Origin: Staphylococcus sp. IVB6181
GTDB taxonomy: Bacteria; Bacillota; Bacilli; Staphylococcales; Staphylococcaceae
Reading direction: 5' to 3'
Length of the DNA: 64,000 bases
Assembly: GCF_025561445.1 (NCBI RefSeq)
Contig: NZ_CP095096.1
Location: forward strand, 1,963,822-2,027,821
The notes under the pieces: generated by a model
Told to the model about the DNA's origin: nothing
What the model saw: the letters and a program-made list of their open reading frames with translations, nothing else
Database searches by the model: none
Part shown: one piece after another, positions 19,496-29,404 of the stretch
Position numbering within the stretch: position 1 is the first letter of the stretch
Layout: every line of letters begins with the position of its first letter
Made by a program: the position numbers and the translations under genes

Positions 19496-21411
19496 TGAAA
19501 CAACTCAAAAACAATGAGGTCGGTGTATACGCACTTGGCGGTCTCGGTGAGGTCGGCAAGAATACGTACGCAGTTGAATATAAGGATGAAATCGTTTTAA
19601 TCGATGCCGGAATCAAATTCCCGGATGATAACCTGCTTGGTATCGATTATGTTATCCCTGACTATTCTTATCTTGTACAAAACAAAGATAAAATCATCGG
19701 CCTGTTTATTACACATGGACATGAAGACCATATCGGCGGTGTGCCCTTCTTATTAAAAGAACTTAACGTACCGATTTATGGCGGTCCATTAGCACTTGGT
19801 CTGATCAGAAATAAATTAGAAGAACATCACCTATTAAGAACAGCAGAATTGCATGAAATTACTGAAGACAGCGAGATCAACTCTAAACACTTCAATGTAT
19901 CATTTTATTTAACAACACACAGTATTCCTGAAGCATACGGTGTGATTGTAAGTACACCAGAAGGCAAAATTGTGCATACAGGCGATTTCAAATTCGACTT
20001 CACACCTGTAGGTACACCGGCAAATATCGCTAAAATGGCTAAATTAGGCGAAGAAGGCGTATTAGCATTATTATCTGACTCAACTAACGCACTCGTACCT
20101 AACTTTACATTAAGCGAACGCGAAGTCGGTCAAAACGTTGATAAAATCTTCCGCAAATGTACTGGAAGAATTATCTTTGCGACCTTCGCATCTAATATCT
20201 ACCGTGTACAACAAGCAGTAGAAGCCGCAATTAAATACAACCGTAAAATTGTTGTTTTCGGGCGTTCTATGGAAAACAACATCAAAATCGGTATGGAACT
20301 CGGCTATATTAAAGCACCGCCTGAAACATTTGTCGAACCTAATAAAATCAACTCAGTCCCTAAACATGAGCTCTTGATTTTATGTACAGGTTCTCAAGGT
20401 GAACCAATGGCAGCTTTATCACGTATTGCGAATGGTACACATAAACAAATTAAAATTATTCCTGAGGATACAGTGGTATTCAGTTCATCCCCTATCCCAG
20501 GCAATACAAAGAGTATCAACCGTACTATCAACGCTTTATATCGTGCAGGTGCTGAAGTTATTCACAGCAAGATTTCAAACATTCATACGTCTGGACACGG
20601 TTCACAAGGCGATCAGCAATTAATGCTGCGCTTAATCCGTCCTAAATACTTCATGCCGATTCATGGTGAATACCGTATGCTGAAAGCACATTCGCAAACA
20701 GGTATTGAATGCGGTGTTGATGAAGATAACGTATTTATCTTTGATAATGGTGATGTCTTAGCTTTAACTAGAGACTCTGCACGTAAAGCAGGACGTATTC
20801 CTTCAGGCGATGTCTTAGTAGACGGCAGCGGTATCGGAGATATCGGCAACGTTGTCATCAGAGACCGTAAATTGTTATCTGAAGAAGGTTTAGTCATTGT
20901 TGTTGTAAGTATTGACTTCAATACCAACACATTGCTTTCTGGACCGGATATCATTTCCCGCGGTTTTGTGTACATGCGCGAATCCGGACATTTAATCTAT
21001 GATGCACAGCGCAAGATTAAAACAGAAGTGATTTCGAAATTGAACCAAAACAAAGAAATTCAATGGCACCAAATCAAATCTTCTATCATTGAAACGCTGC
21101 AGCCGTACTTATTTGAAAAAACTGCACGTAAACCAATGATTCTGCCTGTTATCATGAAAGTAAATGAAAACGGCGAACAAGTAACACCGACGAAAAAACC
21201 AAAATCATCTAGACCTAAACGTTCGAATAAAAAATCAAACGGCGACAACAAACAAAACAACCGCAGCAGCAAAGATAATCATAAACATGCGACAAACAAA
21301 CGCCGTACAAACAACGCAAATAAATCACGCAATCCAAGAAGCCGCAAACCGCATCACAAAAAAGAGGCTTCAAAACAAAACCAAAAAGAATCACAAGCTA
21401 AACAAGACTAA
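19495..21411 (+). CDS. rnjA: Ribonuclease J1 with extended basic tail
   Basis: Endo- and 5'-3' exoribonuclease of the metallo-beta-lactamase/beta-CASP family, part of the RNA degradosome. The metal motif HGHEDHIGG is near residue 75; other conserved elements are [20 protein letters not shown], the beta-CASP stretch [16 protein letters not shown] and [10 protein letters not shown]. The catalytic and C-terminal core ends at about residue 562 (PVIMKVNE). About 75 further residues of K, N, S, R and H follow, whereas the S. aureus enzyme as I recall it stops at 565. Total 638. A symmetrical hairpin follows. Confidence 0.95.
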   Translation: MKQLKNNEVGVYALGGLGEVGKNTYAVEYKDEIVLIDAGIKFPDDNLLGIDYVIPDYSYLVQNKDKIIGLFITHGHEDHIGGVPFLLKELNVPIYGGPLALGLIRNKLEEHHLLRTAELHEITEDSEINSKHFNVSFYLTTHSIPEAYGVIVSTPEGKIVHTGDFKFDFTPVGTPANIAKMAKLGEEGVLALLSDSTNALVPNFTLSEREVGQNVDKIFRKCTGRIIFATFASNIYRVQQAVEAAIKYNRKIVVFGRSMENNIKIGMELGYIKAPPETFVEPNKINSVPKHELLILCTGSQGEPMAALSRIANGTHKQIKIIPEDTVVFSSSPIPGNTKSINRTINALYRAGAEVIHSKISNIHTSGHGSQGDQQLMLRLIRPKYFMPIHGEYRMLKAHSQTGIECGVDEDNVFIFDNGDVLALTRDSARKAGRIPSGDVLVDGSGIGDIGNVVIRDRKLLSEEGLVIVVVSIDFNTNTLLSGPDIISRGFVYMRESGHLIYDAQRKIKTEVISKLNQNKEIQWHQIKSSIIETLQPYLFEKTARKPMILPVIMKVNENGEQVTPTKKPKSSRPKRSNKKSNGDNKQNNRSSKDNHKHATNKRRTNNANKSRNPRSRKPHHKKEASKQNQKESQAKQD

Positions 21412-21443
21412 TACAGTGTAAGCTAAACACTTTAGAAGATAAG

Positions 21444-21471
21444 AAAAGCACATTCCGCGGAATGTGCTTTT
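21444..21471. terminator. Bidirectional terminator between rnjA and ktrC
   Basis: Perfect palindrome AAAAGCACATTCC-GC-GGAATGTGCTTTT, giving T-runs on both strands; the flanking genes converge. Confidence 0.85.
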
Positions 21472-21516
21472 CTGTATGCTTATATTTTCTATGTTTATAA
21501 ACTTTCTTTAATTGAG

Positions 21517-22176
21517 TTAGTGGACGAGTTTTTTCTCGAAACGGTTCAAGTCATTATCATGACCAATCATAATCAGGATATCTCCTAATTCGATATTCAT
21601 ATTAGGATCTGGCGAAATAATAACGTCTTTGCCGCGCTTAATCGCAATAATGTTGATACCGAAATTCGCACGAATATCCAAGTCTACAATCGTTTGACCT
21701 GCAATGCGTTCGTTGGCTTTCGCTTCAACAATTGAATATTCATCCGCAAGTTCAAGGTAATCCAAGACACTTGCACTCGCAATATTATGAGCAATACGAC
21801 GGCCCATATCACGTTCTGGGTGTACGACTAAATCGGCACCGATTTTATTCAAAATCTTAGCATGGTAGTCATTTTGCGCTTTCGCAATAACTTTTTTAAC
21901 GCCTAACTCTTTTAGAATCAAAGTCGTTAATGTACTCGTTTGGATATTTTCACCAATCGCAACAATGACTTGATCAAAGTTGCGGATCCCTAAACTTTTC
22001 ATAACCGCTTCATCTGTTGTATCAGCAACCACTGCATGTGTCGCAATTTCACTGTATTCATTTACACGGGCTTCGCTTAAATCAATCGCCATCACGTCCA
22101 TGCCTAATGCATTCAGTTCACGGACAATACTGCCGCCGAAACGCCCCAATCCTATAACAACGAATTCTTTTTCCAT
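21517..22176 (-). CDS. ktrC: Potassium uptake regulatory subunit KtrC (TrkA-N/RCK)
   Basis: Cytosolic gating ring of a Ktr potassium channel. The N-terminal Rossmann RCK domain has GLGRFGGSI and the acidic AIDLSE; the C-terminal TrkA-C domain begins at about residue 135 and is the known c-di-AMP site in KtrA/KtrC proteins. The membrane partner is not encoded nearby. Start at 22176 (MEKEFVV) behind GGAGGTT; 219 residues, as for S. aureus KtrC. Confidence 0.9.
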   Translation of the reverse strand: MEKEFVVIGLGRFGGSIVRELNALGMDVMAIDLSEARVNEYSEIATHAVVADTTDEAVMKSLGIRNFDQVIVAIGENIQTSTLTTLILKELGVKKVIAKAQNDYHAKILNKIGADLVVHPERDMGRRIAHNIASASVLDYLELADEYSIVEAKANERIAGQTIVDLDIRANFGINIIAIKRGKDVIISPDPNMNIELGDILIMIGHDNDLNRFEKKLVH

Positions 22177-22198
22177 AGCAACCTCCACAAAATAAAAG

Positions 22199-22258
22199 TG
22201 AGATAAGGCAATGAACGCTTTGCATCATTTACAGATGCATACGCTGCCTCACCTCACC
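22199..22258 (-). terminator. Probable cydAB terminator
   Basis: Imperfect inverted repeat (GTGAGATAAGGCA against TGCCTCACCTCAC, with inner TGCAT/ATGCA), followed on the minus strand by TTTTATTTT. It lies just after the cydB stop and ahead of ktrC. Confidence 0.45.
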
Positions 22259-22270
22259 TAAGACTCAATA

Positions 22271-23308
22271 TCAATAATGACCTTCATCATTTTTACCTTC
22301 AACATAATCTTTGTTGAAGATGAATAATCTCATTAATAATATTAACGATGGAACAAGCAAAAGTAAACCAAGAATTGCCGCAATGGTTAAAGCAAGTGCC
22401 ATTGTATCATCTGCACTGTGCAACTCACCATTGATATACGGGTATAAAATGTATGGCCATTTACTGATACCATAACCTGCTACGGCTGTACCCATTTGTG
22501 CAATCACAAGCATAAATACTGTTCCAGGTGATTTTTTCATTATAGATAAAATCCATGCGGCCAACAAGCATAAAATACTTAATGCAAACAGCCACCAATA
22601 TTGACCGACCATAATGTCAAAGTGCTGTTTGTTTTGAGAACGCAATGTGATGAAAGTAAATAAAGATACTAAAGCCATCGGAGGCCCCCAGAAAATAAAC
22701 CACATGCGTATAATATTATAAGCTTTCATATTTTCTGCTTTACGTGCATAGTAAGCAAGGAAACCTGCTGAAATATACATAACGGATACTAGGGATAAGA
22801 AGACAACAGCCCAAGCAAACGGACTGAAGAATAAATCTACCCAGTTTAAATCCACGCCTGTACCTTTGTTGGTCTTATGGATATAACCGCCTTCAGAAAT
22901 AACAAGTCCCATACTTAATGCGGCTGGAATAAATAAACCAGAAACACTATGCAAGACGAGCCAAGAGAATTTTGAATCAGGTCCGTAGTTTTGGAAAGCG
23001 TAGAAACTGCCGCGAATCGTCAGCAAGATCAACGCAATAGAACCAGGCACCAATAAAACTGAACCATAGTAATATGCGAAGTCCGGGAAGAATCCGACAA
23101 TCCCTACTGTAAAGAACACCAAGAACACGTTCGTGACTTCCCAAACCGGGTTTAAATAGCGCCCGATCAGCGGAACTAATGTACTTTCAGTGCCTCTTAA
23201 TTTCGATTGTAAAATGAAGATACCTGCCCCAAAGTCAATCGAACCTACGATAATATACAAGAATAGGAATAGATAAAGAACAATCATACCAAACGCTGTG
23301 ATACTCAT
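22271..23308 (-). CDS. cydB: Cytochrome bd ubiquinol oxidase subunit II CydB
   Basis: Structural partner of CydA in the bd-type quinol oxidase; 345 residues with eight hydrophobic segments. Opening SITAFGMIVLYLFLFLYIIVG and GSIDFGAGI are family-typical. It overlaps the cydA stop by four bases. Ends in DYVEGKNDEGHY. Confidence 0.93.
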   Translation of the reverse strand: MSITAFGMIVLYLFLFLYIIVGSIDFGAGIFILQSKLRGTESTLVPLIGRYLNPVWEVTNVFLVFFTVGIVGFFPDFAYYYGSVLLVPGSIALILLTIRGSFYAFQNYGPDSKFSWLVLHSVSGLFIPAALSMGLVISEGGYIHKTNKGTGVDLNWVDLFFSPFAWAVVFLSLVSVMYISAGFLAYYARKAENMKAYNIIRMWFIFWGPPMALVSLFTFITLRSQNKQHFDIMVGQYWWLFALSILCLLAAWILSIMKKSPGTVFMLVIAQMGTAVAGYGISKWPYILYPYINGELHSADDTMALALTIAAILGLLLLVPSLILLMRLFIFNKDYVEGKNDEGHY

Positions 23309-24660
23309 GATGCTTCACCTCGGCTCTCTTCTAATTTTTCAACATCTTTATACGGCGGGTTATTCTTGAACATACGTATTAAGACATATGTCGCAGTGAA
23401 TAGAATAATAAAGTAAACTACACCAAAGGCAATCGTTACACCCGTCAAGCCGCTTGCACGTGTTGCGGCTTCAGAAACTCTCATATAGCCTCTTATAATC
23501 CACGGTTGACGACCCATCTCTGTTAAGAACCAACCGAATTCGATAGATAACATTGCGGCAGGTCCTGTAAGCAAAATGCCGTATAATAAACTTTTATTGG
23601 TTGAGAAATTGCGCCATTTTTTAACAATACGTGTCAGAACATAAATACCTGAAACAACAAGACAGAAGATACCGCCGACCACCATTAAATCAAAGAAATA
23701 GTGAACGATTAAAGGCGGCTGTTCATCTTTAGGGAAACTGTTCAACCCTTTAACTTCTGTTTTGACATTATTGTCTGATAAGAAGCTTAGTAAGCCAGGC
23801 AATCTAATTGCGCCTTTGACTTCTTGTGTCTTTTCATCCAGTACACCAAAGAGTACCAGATCCGCGTTTTTCTCATCTTCAAAATGCCATTCATATGCGG
23901 CTAATTTTTCAGGTTGCTCGTTATGCAAGAACTTCGCTGACAAGTCCCCTGCCAACATTGAACCTAAAGTAAAGATCAAGCCGACTGTCATTGTCAGTTT
24001 CAAAGCCTTTTTATGATAAGCTTTATCTTTTTCAAATTTGCCTTTTAATAACTTAAATGCCGCAATCGCAGCTAATATAAAGGCCATTGTCATAATTGCA
24101 GTTGTAATCACGTGGAATGCTCGAACCCCGAAAGAAGCGTTGAACATTGCTGCGACGGGATCTACATAAAGCATTTTGCCATCAGACATTTTAAATCCAT
24201 CCGGCGTATTCATAAATGAGTTAACAGAAGTGATGAAGAAGGCAGATAATGTACCGCCCAGCACAACTGGAATACTCATAATCAAATGTGTCCATTTATT
24301 TTTGAAACGTTCCCATGTATAGAAGTAAATACTTAAGAAAATCGCTTCAAAGAAGAATGCAAAGACTTCCATAAATAGCGGCAAGGCTATCACGTGTCCT
24401 GCAACTCTCATAAATTCCGGCCAAAGCAATGATAATTGAATTTCAATAATGGTACCTGTCACAACACCGACAGCTACGGTAACCGCATAACCTTTGGCCC
24501 ACCTTTTAGCTAATGTAATATATTTTGCATCATTTCTCTTAATTCCAAGAAACTCCGCAATTGCGAACATAAGCGGCATGCCTACCCCTATCGTCGCAAA
24601 AATAATATGCACAGCTAAGGTCATACCGGTTAGAAATCTGCTTAATTCTACTGCTTCCAT
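23305..24660 (-). CDS. cydA: Cytochrome bd ubiquinol oxidase subunit I CydA
   Basis: Haem-bearing subunit that oxidises quinol and reduces oxygen at high affinity. Visible ligands: His in LAVHIIFATIG (near 18) and in VRAFHVITTAIM, plus methionine in the RVSEA region after GRQPWIIRGYM. The quinol Q-loop (GLNSFPKDEQPP) is the short type usual in Firmicutes. 451 residues, about nine hydrophobic segments. It gives a second terminal oxidase next to qoxABCD of the same window. Confidence 0.95.
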   Translation of the reverse strand: MEAVELSRFLTGMTLAVHIIFATIGVGMPLMFAIAEFLGIKRNDAKYITLAKRWAKGYAVTVAVGVVTGTIIEIQLSLLWPEFMRVAGHVIALPLFMEVFAFFFEAIFLSIYFYTWERFKNKWTHLIMSIPVVLGGTLSAFFITSVNSFMNTPDGFKMSDGKMLYVDPVAAMFNASFGVRAFHVITTAIMTMAFILAAIAAFKLLKGKFEKDKAYHKKALKLTMTVGLIFTLGSMLAGDLSAKFLHNEQPEKLAAYEWHFEDEKNADLVLFGVLDEKTQEVKGAIRLPGLLSFLSDNNVKTEVKGLNSFPKDEQPPLIVHYFFDLMVVGGIFCLVVSGIYVLTRIVKKWRNFSTNKSLLYGILLTGPAAMLSIEFGWFLTEMGRQPWIIRGYMRVSEAATRASGLTGVTIAFGVVYFIILFTATYVLIRMFKNNPPYKDVEKLEESRGEAS

Positions 24661-24826
24661 GATATCACCCTGTTCTCTTTATATTTGGTTACTGTACAAT
24701 GCCCGCAATACTTTAAAGACAGCACTTTATACATTTTTGTACATTCAAATTCATGCAGTAACCTTGATTTTTATATTTCACTTTAATAAAGTTAAGTCAT
24801 CAATTTATTGAAAGGAAAGATGATTA

Positions 24827-25063
24827 ATGACGAATGTCGTAGTTTATACTCAAAACGAGTGTCCGCCTTGCCAATTCATTAAACAATATTTCGATCAGCA
24901 TCAAGTTGCGTATACAGAGAAAAATATCTCTAATACAGAATACCGCAATGAGATGATAGATTATGATGCCTTTTCAACACCTTTTATCTTGATTGACGAT
25001 ACACCTATGTATCAAGTCGACTTGGATAAAATTAATGAATTGCTGAAAATTGAAGGAAATTAA
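24827..25063 (+). CDS. Glutaredoxin-like protein with CPPC motif
   Basis: A 78-residue thioredoxin-fold protein. The redox motif CPPC is at residues 13-16 (NECPPCQFI) and the cis-proline TP in FSTPFILID follows. Size and motif match NrdH/glutaredoxin-like proteins; Firmicutes without glutathione use thioredoxin or bacillithiol, so its partner is uncertain. Divergent from cydA, ribosome site GAAAGGAAAG. Such a gene lies between ptsI and cydA in other staphylococci. Confidence 0.85.
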   Translation: MTNVVVYTQNECPPCQFIKQYFDQHQVAYTEKNISNTEYRNEMIDYDAFSTPFILIDDTPMYQVDLDKINELLKIEGN

Positions 25064-25128
25064 AGTGAATTTGAATGCACGCTATTAATTTCTACCATTA
25101 AATTAAGACTTTTAAACAAAACAAAAGC

Positions 25129-25165
25129 AAGCGTACATAGGCACAGTACCCTTAATGTTACGCTT
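25129..25165 (+). terminator. Possible terminator of the glutaredoxin-like gene
   Basis: AAGCGTA (25129-25135) against TACGCTT (25159-25165) with a weak T-rich tail. The rest of 25064-25320 shows nothing recognisable. Confidence 0.4.
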
Positions 25166-25320
25166 TATTGTGCTAGTTTACAATCATTCTAATCAAGAAT
25201 TCAATAATATCAAATAGTTATTTAAACTTTCGTCACAATTTCGTAATACCTTAGTTTATTTCTGGCAAATATTAAAAACTATGTATATTGATTGGAATGC
25301 TCAACTAAATGAACATACAA

Positions 25321-25357
25321 AAAACCGTGAAAATGATGCAAGCATCATTCACGGTTT
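25321..25357. terminator. Terminator of ptsHI
   Basis: AAAACCGTGAAAATGATG-CAAG-CATCATTCACGGTTTT: strong stem with A- and T-runs on the two sides, right after the ptsI stop on the minus strand. Confidence 0.85.
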
Positions 25358-25368
25358 TATTTTATTAA

Positions 25369-27090
25369 TTAAGCATTTTGTGTATATTCATTAACAAGTG
25401 CTACAACTTCGTCAGATGTTGCACAGTTGACTGCTTTAGCTGCTAATTCTTTCATTTGTCCTTCGCTTAATCCTCTGATCAAACGACGTGCTTTAAGAAT
25501 AGATGTCGCACTCATTGAGAACTCATCTAAACCAAGACCTAATAATAAAGGAATTGCAGTTTGGTCTCCGGCCATTTCACCGCACATACCTGTCCATTTA
25601 CCCTCAGCATGTGATGCTTCAATTACACGTTGAACTAAACGTAAAATTGCTGGGTTGTATGGTTGGTATAAGTATGAAACGCGTTCTGACATACGGTCAG
25701 CAGCCATTGTATATTGAATCAAGTCATTTGTTCCGATACTGAAGAAGTCTACTTCTTTAGCGAAGACATCTGCAAGTGCAGCTGTAGATGGAATTTCTAC
25801 CATGATACCTAATTCGATATCATCTGACACTTCAACGCCTTCATTTTTAAGGTTTTGACGTTCTTCTTCAAGCAATGCTTTTGCATCGCGGAATTCTTGA
25901 ATCGTCGCAACCATTGGGAACATAATGTTTAATTTTCCGTAAACAGAAGCACGTAATAACGCACGTAATTGCGGACGGAAAATTTCAGGTTGTGCTAAGC
26001 ACAAACGAATAGCACGGTAACCTAAGAATGGGTTCATTTCTTCAGGCAAGTCAAGATAAGGAAGTTCTTTATCTCCACCAATATCTAAAGTACGAACAAC
26101 AACACGTTTGCCTTCCATTGCTTCAAGCACAGCTTTGTATGCTTCGAATTGTTCGTCTTCAGTCGGCATTTGATCGCGTCCCATATAAAGGAACTCAGTA
26201 CGATATAACCCAATACCTTCTGCGCCGTTTTCGATTACACCTGGTAAATCGTTAGGTGTTCCGATGTTGGCAGCTAATTCTACATGATGGCCGTCTTCTG
26301 TTACAGATTCAGAATCACGTAATTTTTGTAATTCTTTTTTGTCTTTGAAGAAGTTATCGCGTTTTTCTTGATACTCTGCCACAACATCTTCGCTTGGATT
26401 GATAATAACATCACCTGTCATACCATCTACGATAATGATGTCGCCCGCTTCCACTTCTTCTGTAATAGATTTAGTACCTACTACTGCTGGAATTTCTAAT
26501 GAACGACTCATGATGGCAGAGTGAGATGTTCTGCCTCCAATGTTAGTTACGAATCCTTGCACATATTGTTTGTTAAGTTGTGCAGTATCTGAAGGTGTTA
26601 AGTCATTCCCGATAATGACAACACTTTCATCAATGATACTTGGATTTGGTAAATCCACACCTAAAATATGTGCTAATACACGTTTAGATACGTCGCGGAT
26701 ATCTGCTGCACGTTCTGCCATGTATTCATTGTCCATTGATTCAAATATTGTGATAAATTGATTTGAAACATCTGTTAATGCTTGTGCCGCATTAACATTT
26801 TCGTTTTTGATTTTGTCTTCAATAGGTTGGATAAGTTCAGGATCTTCAAGTACTAATAAATGTGCATCGAAGATCGCAGCTTTATCTGCGCCTAATTGTT
26901 GTTCAGCATTGTTTCTGATTTTAGTCAATTCAACTTTTGATGTGTTAAGTGCGCCGTTAAATTTAGCAACTTCAGCCTCTGTATCAGTGACCGTTTCATT
27001 ATCAAACGTTAAGTCAGGTTCAACTAATAAATAGGCTTTTGCGATTGCAACACCGTCAGATGCTGCAATCCCGTTAATTGTTTTAGCCAT
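25369..27090 (-). CDS. ptsI: PTS Enzyme I (phosphoenolpyruvate-protein phosphotransferase)
   Basis: Transfers phosphate from phosphoenolpyruvate to HPr, powering all PTS sugar uptake. The 573 residues show the phosphorylated histidine in [12 protein letters not shown] (near residue 190), the PEP-domain arginine region [13 protein letters not shown], and the C-terminal active site GMCGEMAGD plus [14 protein letters not shown] stretch. Starts two bases after ptsH ends. Sequence closely resembles what I remember of S. carnosus Enzyme I. Confidence 0.97.
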   Translation of the reverse strand: MAKTINGIAASDGVAIAKAYLLVEPDLTFDNETVTDTEAEVAKFNGALNTSKVELTKIRNNAEQQLGADKAAIFDAHLLVLEDPELIQPIEDKIKNENVNAAQALTDVSNQFITIFESMDNEYMAERAADIRDVSKRVLAHILGVDLPNPSIIDESVVIIGNDLTPSDTAQLNKQYVQGFVTNIGGRTSHSAIMSRSLEIPAVVGTKSITEEVEAGDIIIVDGMTGDVIINPSEDVVAEYQEKRDNFFKDKKELQKLRDSESVTEDGHHVELAANIGTPNDLPGVIENGAEGIGLYRTEFLYMGRDQMPTEDEQFEAYKAVLEAMEGKRVVVRTLDIGGDKELPYLDLPEEMNPFLGYRAIRLCLAQPEIFRPQLRALLRASVYGKLNIMFPMVATIQEFRDAKALLEEERQNLKNEGVEVSDDIELGIMVEIPSTAALADVFAKEVDFFSIGTNDLIQYTMAADRMSERVSYLYQPYNPAILRLVQRVIEASHAEGKWTGMCGEMAGDQTAIPLLLGLGLDEFSMSATSILKARRLIRGLSEGQMKELAAKAVNCATSDEVVALVNEYTQNA

Positions 27091-27091
27091 A

Positions 27092-27358
27092 TTATTTAGT
27101 TAAGCCTTCTTTTGATAAAACGTCAGTGATAGCTTGAATTGCATCAGCTTCGTCGCTTCCGTCAGCATAGATAGTGATGTCAGCATCTTTACCTACGCCT
27201 AAGCTCATAACACCCATAATTGATTTTAAGTTGACTTTTTTGCCGTTATATTCTAATTGAATATCTGAATCAAATTTTGAAGCTGTTTGTACAAGCATTG
27301 TAGCTGGACGAGCATGAATACCTGTTTCGTCAATGATAGTGTATGATTGTTGTTCCAT
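27092..27358 (-). CDS. ptsH: PTS phosphocarrier protein HPr
   Basis: Small phosphate carrier between Enzyme I and the sugar permeases, and coregulator of CcpA. The 88 residues show active-site His15 in TGIHARPAT and regulatory Ser46 in [11 protein letters not shown], the HPr kinase target. The start is the ATG at 27358 (MEQQSYTI), placed by AAGGAGAAAG; upstream in-frame residues are leader. The HPr sequence is very like the S. carnosus protein. Confidence 0.96.
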   Translation of the reverse strand: MEQQSYTIIDETGIHARPATMLVQTASKFDSDIQLEYNGKKVNLKSIMGVMSLGVGKDADITIYADGSDEADAIQAITDVLSKEGLTK

Positions 27359-27422
27359 AATAATCTTTCTCCTTCGCATCCATTAATTGGTGATAAGCTC
27401 ACCTGAACATTATTACACCTTA

Positions 27423-27451
27423 ACATTACCAAAATATGCCTCTAAATTCAA
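27423..27451 (-). promoter_or_regulatory. ptsHI promoter
   Basis: On the minus strand TTGAAT (27446-27451), 17-base spacer, TAATGT (27423-27428), about 65 bases before the HPr ATG. Confidence 0.55.
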
Positions 27452-27515
27452 TTTGTTTAACCCTTGCAGAGACATGATTTTAGTGTTTTTGTGAAAATAT
27501 GCACAATTATTTTGC

Positions 27516-28067
27516 TTACTTATTCTCTAATAACTTTTTGGCAACGTTTTCACATTTTTGAATGTGATCTTCGCCCATTTTCTTCATAAAGTAATAACTG
27601 ATTGAAGCTGAAATCGCTTGCCCGACAAACGGGAACCATTTCGTCTGTTTGGCTGCTGTTCTTTTCGCAACATCTCTGACAATTATTTTCAAAATACCTT
27701 TAGAAATCGTTCTGCCGATAAATTGACTGCCTTGGATAGATGCCGCAGCTAACACACGTTCTTTCAAGTCATCACTCATACGATTCACTTGTTTATGATC
27801 TACACCGTAAATTTTATTGATATCTTCGATAATATCTTTCATCAGCTTTAAGTCGACACCGAAACCTAAACCGGGAATCGGAACGACACTTGCTGTAGAT
27901 GATAAAAATGATTTCTTTCTTACAAGCTCTTCCGCGCGTTCGCGTCTTTCCTGCAAGTCTTTTGCATTAACCGGTAATCTCCCTTTTTTTGAAACAGGGT
28001 CGATTTTTAAGACTTTATGACCGATTTTATCAGTCGTGCCTTTAATAAATTTATCTTTTATCCCCAT
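27516..28067 (-). CDS. Conserved hypothetical protein with hydrophobic stretches
   Basis: A 183-residue protein: a basic N-terminus, then VVPIPGLGFGVDLKLMKDI (about 62-80) and FPFVGQAISASISYYFM (about 145-161), which could dip into the membrane. The proline-glycine hydrophobic pattern recalls EcsC/DUF697 proteins, but the match is only by eye. It lies three bases after the methyltransferase gene and is probably cotranscribed. Function unknown. Confidence 0.6.
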   Translation of the reverse strand: MGIKDKFIKGTTDKIGHKVLKIDPVSKKGRLPVNAKDLQERRERAEELVRKKSFLSSTASVVPIPGLGFGVDLKLMKDIIEDINKIYGVDHKQVNRMSDDLKERVLAAASIQGSQFIGRTISKGILKIIVRDVAKRTAAKQTKWFPFVGQAISASISYYFMKKMGEDHIQKCENVAKKLLENK

Positions 28068-28070
28068 ATT

Positions 28071-29273
28071 TTAATTCTCCTCTATTATTACTTCTTCCTC
28101 TTTATGTGATACCCGAACGAAGACGACTTTTAAATATTTGGATGGCTTGAAATGCGGATGTGTTTTGAAATCTTTTGGAAGTCCCATAGCTTCTTCAATC
28201 TCAAAATCAACATTTTGCTCGTTCAGCGTCTTTTTAATCATGTTTTTAAACGTTTTTGAAGTCAGTGCACTTGAGTTGGTACTTAAAATCAAAGTACCGC
28301 CATCGCTGAGTATCGGCAATGCCTCTTCGATTAATTTGTGATAGTCTTTTTGCACAGTGAATACTTTCTTTTTATTGCGTGCAAAACTTGGCGGATCAAT
28401 CACAATTGTGTCATAAAGCTTGCCGTGTCTTGCCGCATAATGATAAAAGTCAAACGTATCCATCACATAAATATATTGTGTTTTCGGGTCTATACCATTT
28501 ACCCCAAAATTCTCTTCCGTCAAACTTCTTGAGCGGTTAGCTAAATCAACACTTGTTGTTTCTAACGCTGTTTGAGCCGCAATGACTGAGAATGCGCCTG
28601 TATAACTGAATAAGTTTAATACACTGCGCTCAGGTGCATAAACATCTCTCAATTTCTTTCTGACTTCTTTTTGGTCTAAGAAAATACCTGTCATAGGTCC
28701 ATCGTCTAAATCAACATTATAAAATGTGAAGTTTTCTTCGATGACAATCGGGAATTCAGGTGCTTCACCTGTCACAAAGCCGCTTTTTACATCACTGTCT
28801 TTAAAGCGTGTCTTTTCGAAAATAGATGTATACGGGAACACAGCTTTGATTGCTTCTAGTACATTATATCTGAACTTATAAATACCTTTTGAATACCATT
28901 GAATCAATAAATGGCGATTATAATAGTCGATTGTCAAACCGCCTACACCGTCTCCTTCTGCGTTGAATAGACGAAACGCATTTGTACCATCGATATCAAA
29001 ATAATATTGTCTGTAATCTAAAGCCGCTTCAAACAAACCTTCAAAGAATGAAGTATCGATTGTTTCTTGTGCATCATAACTTAATACCCAGCCAAGACCT
29101 TTATGCTGACGGCCTACGTAAGCCGTAGCAATATAACGGCCGTCATCAGTAATGATATGGAAAATATCCCCGTCTTTTAAATGACTATGTTCAAAAATGT
29201 CTTCTTCATCTACTAAAGGATACTGGTTTAAATATTTTTGTTCTTTGCCTTTATTTAAAATTGCTGTCTTCAT
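28071..29273 (-). CDS. Class I SAM-dependent rRNA large-subunit methyltransferase (RlmI-like)
   Basis: 400 residues. The first 75 form a PUA-type RNA-binding domain (DGRYIATAYVGRQHKGLGW), then an RlmI-like middle (FRLFNAEGDGVGGLTIDYY) and the Rossmann methyltransferase with NLFSYTGAFSVIAA as SAM site and IDPPSFARNKK as catalytic DPPS motif. Closest described relatives methylate a 23S rRNA cytosine (RlmI); the exact target here is inference. Start ATG at 29273. Confidence 0.85.
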   Translation of the reverse strand: MKTAILNKGKEQKYLNQYPLVDEEDIFEHSHLKDGDIFHIITDDGRYIATAYVGRQHKGLGWVLSYDAQETIDTSFFEGLFEAALDYRQYYFDIDGTNAFRLFNAEGDGVGGLTIDYYNRHLLIQWYSKGIYKFRYNVLEAIKAVFPYTSIFEKTRFKDSDVKSGFVTGEAPEFPIVIEENFTFYNVDLDDGPMTGIFLDQKEVRKKLRDVYAPERSVLNLFSYTGAFSVIAAQTALETTSVDLANRSRSLTEENFGVNGIDPKTQYIYVMDTFDFYHYAARHGKLYDTIVIDPPSFARNKKKVFTVQKDYHKLIEEALPILSDGGTLILSTNSSALTSKTFKNMIKKTLNEQNVDFEIEEAMGLPKDFKTHPHFKPSKYLKVVFVRVSHKEEEVIIEEN

Positions 29274-29363
29274 AATTATTATTCCGCCTTCTATGTGTAG
29301 TTACTTTCATCTTAACGTATAATACAGTCCCTTTCTAAACAGAACAACTAAAAAAATAAAAAA

Positions 29364-29390
29364 GCCGAGAAATCTTTATTTGATTTCTCG
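29364..29390 (-). terminator. Terminator of the large membrane protein gene
   Basis: CGAGAAATC (29366-29374) and GATTTCTCG (29382-29390); on the minus strand followed by GCTTTTTTATTTTTTT. Confidence 0.8.
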
Positions 29391-29404
29391 ACTTCAGCTT
29401 GTTG

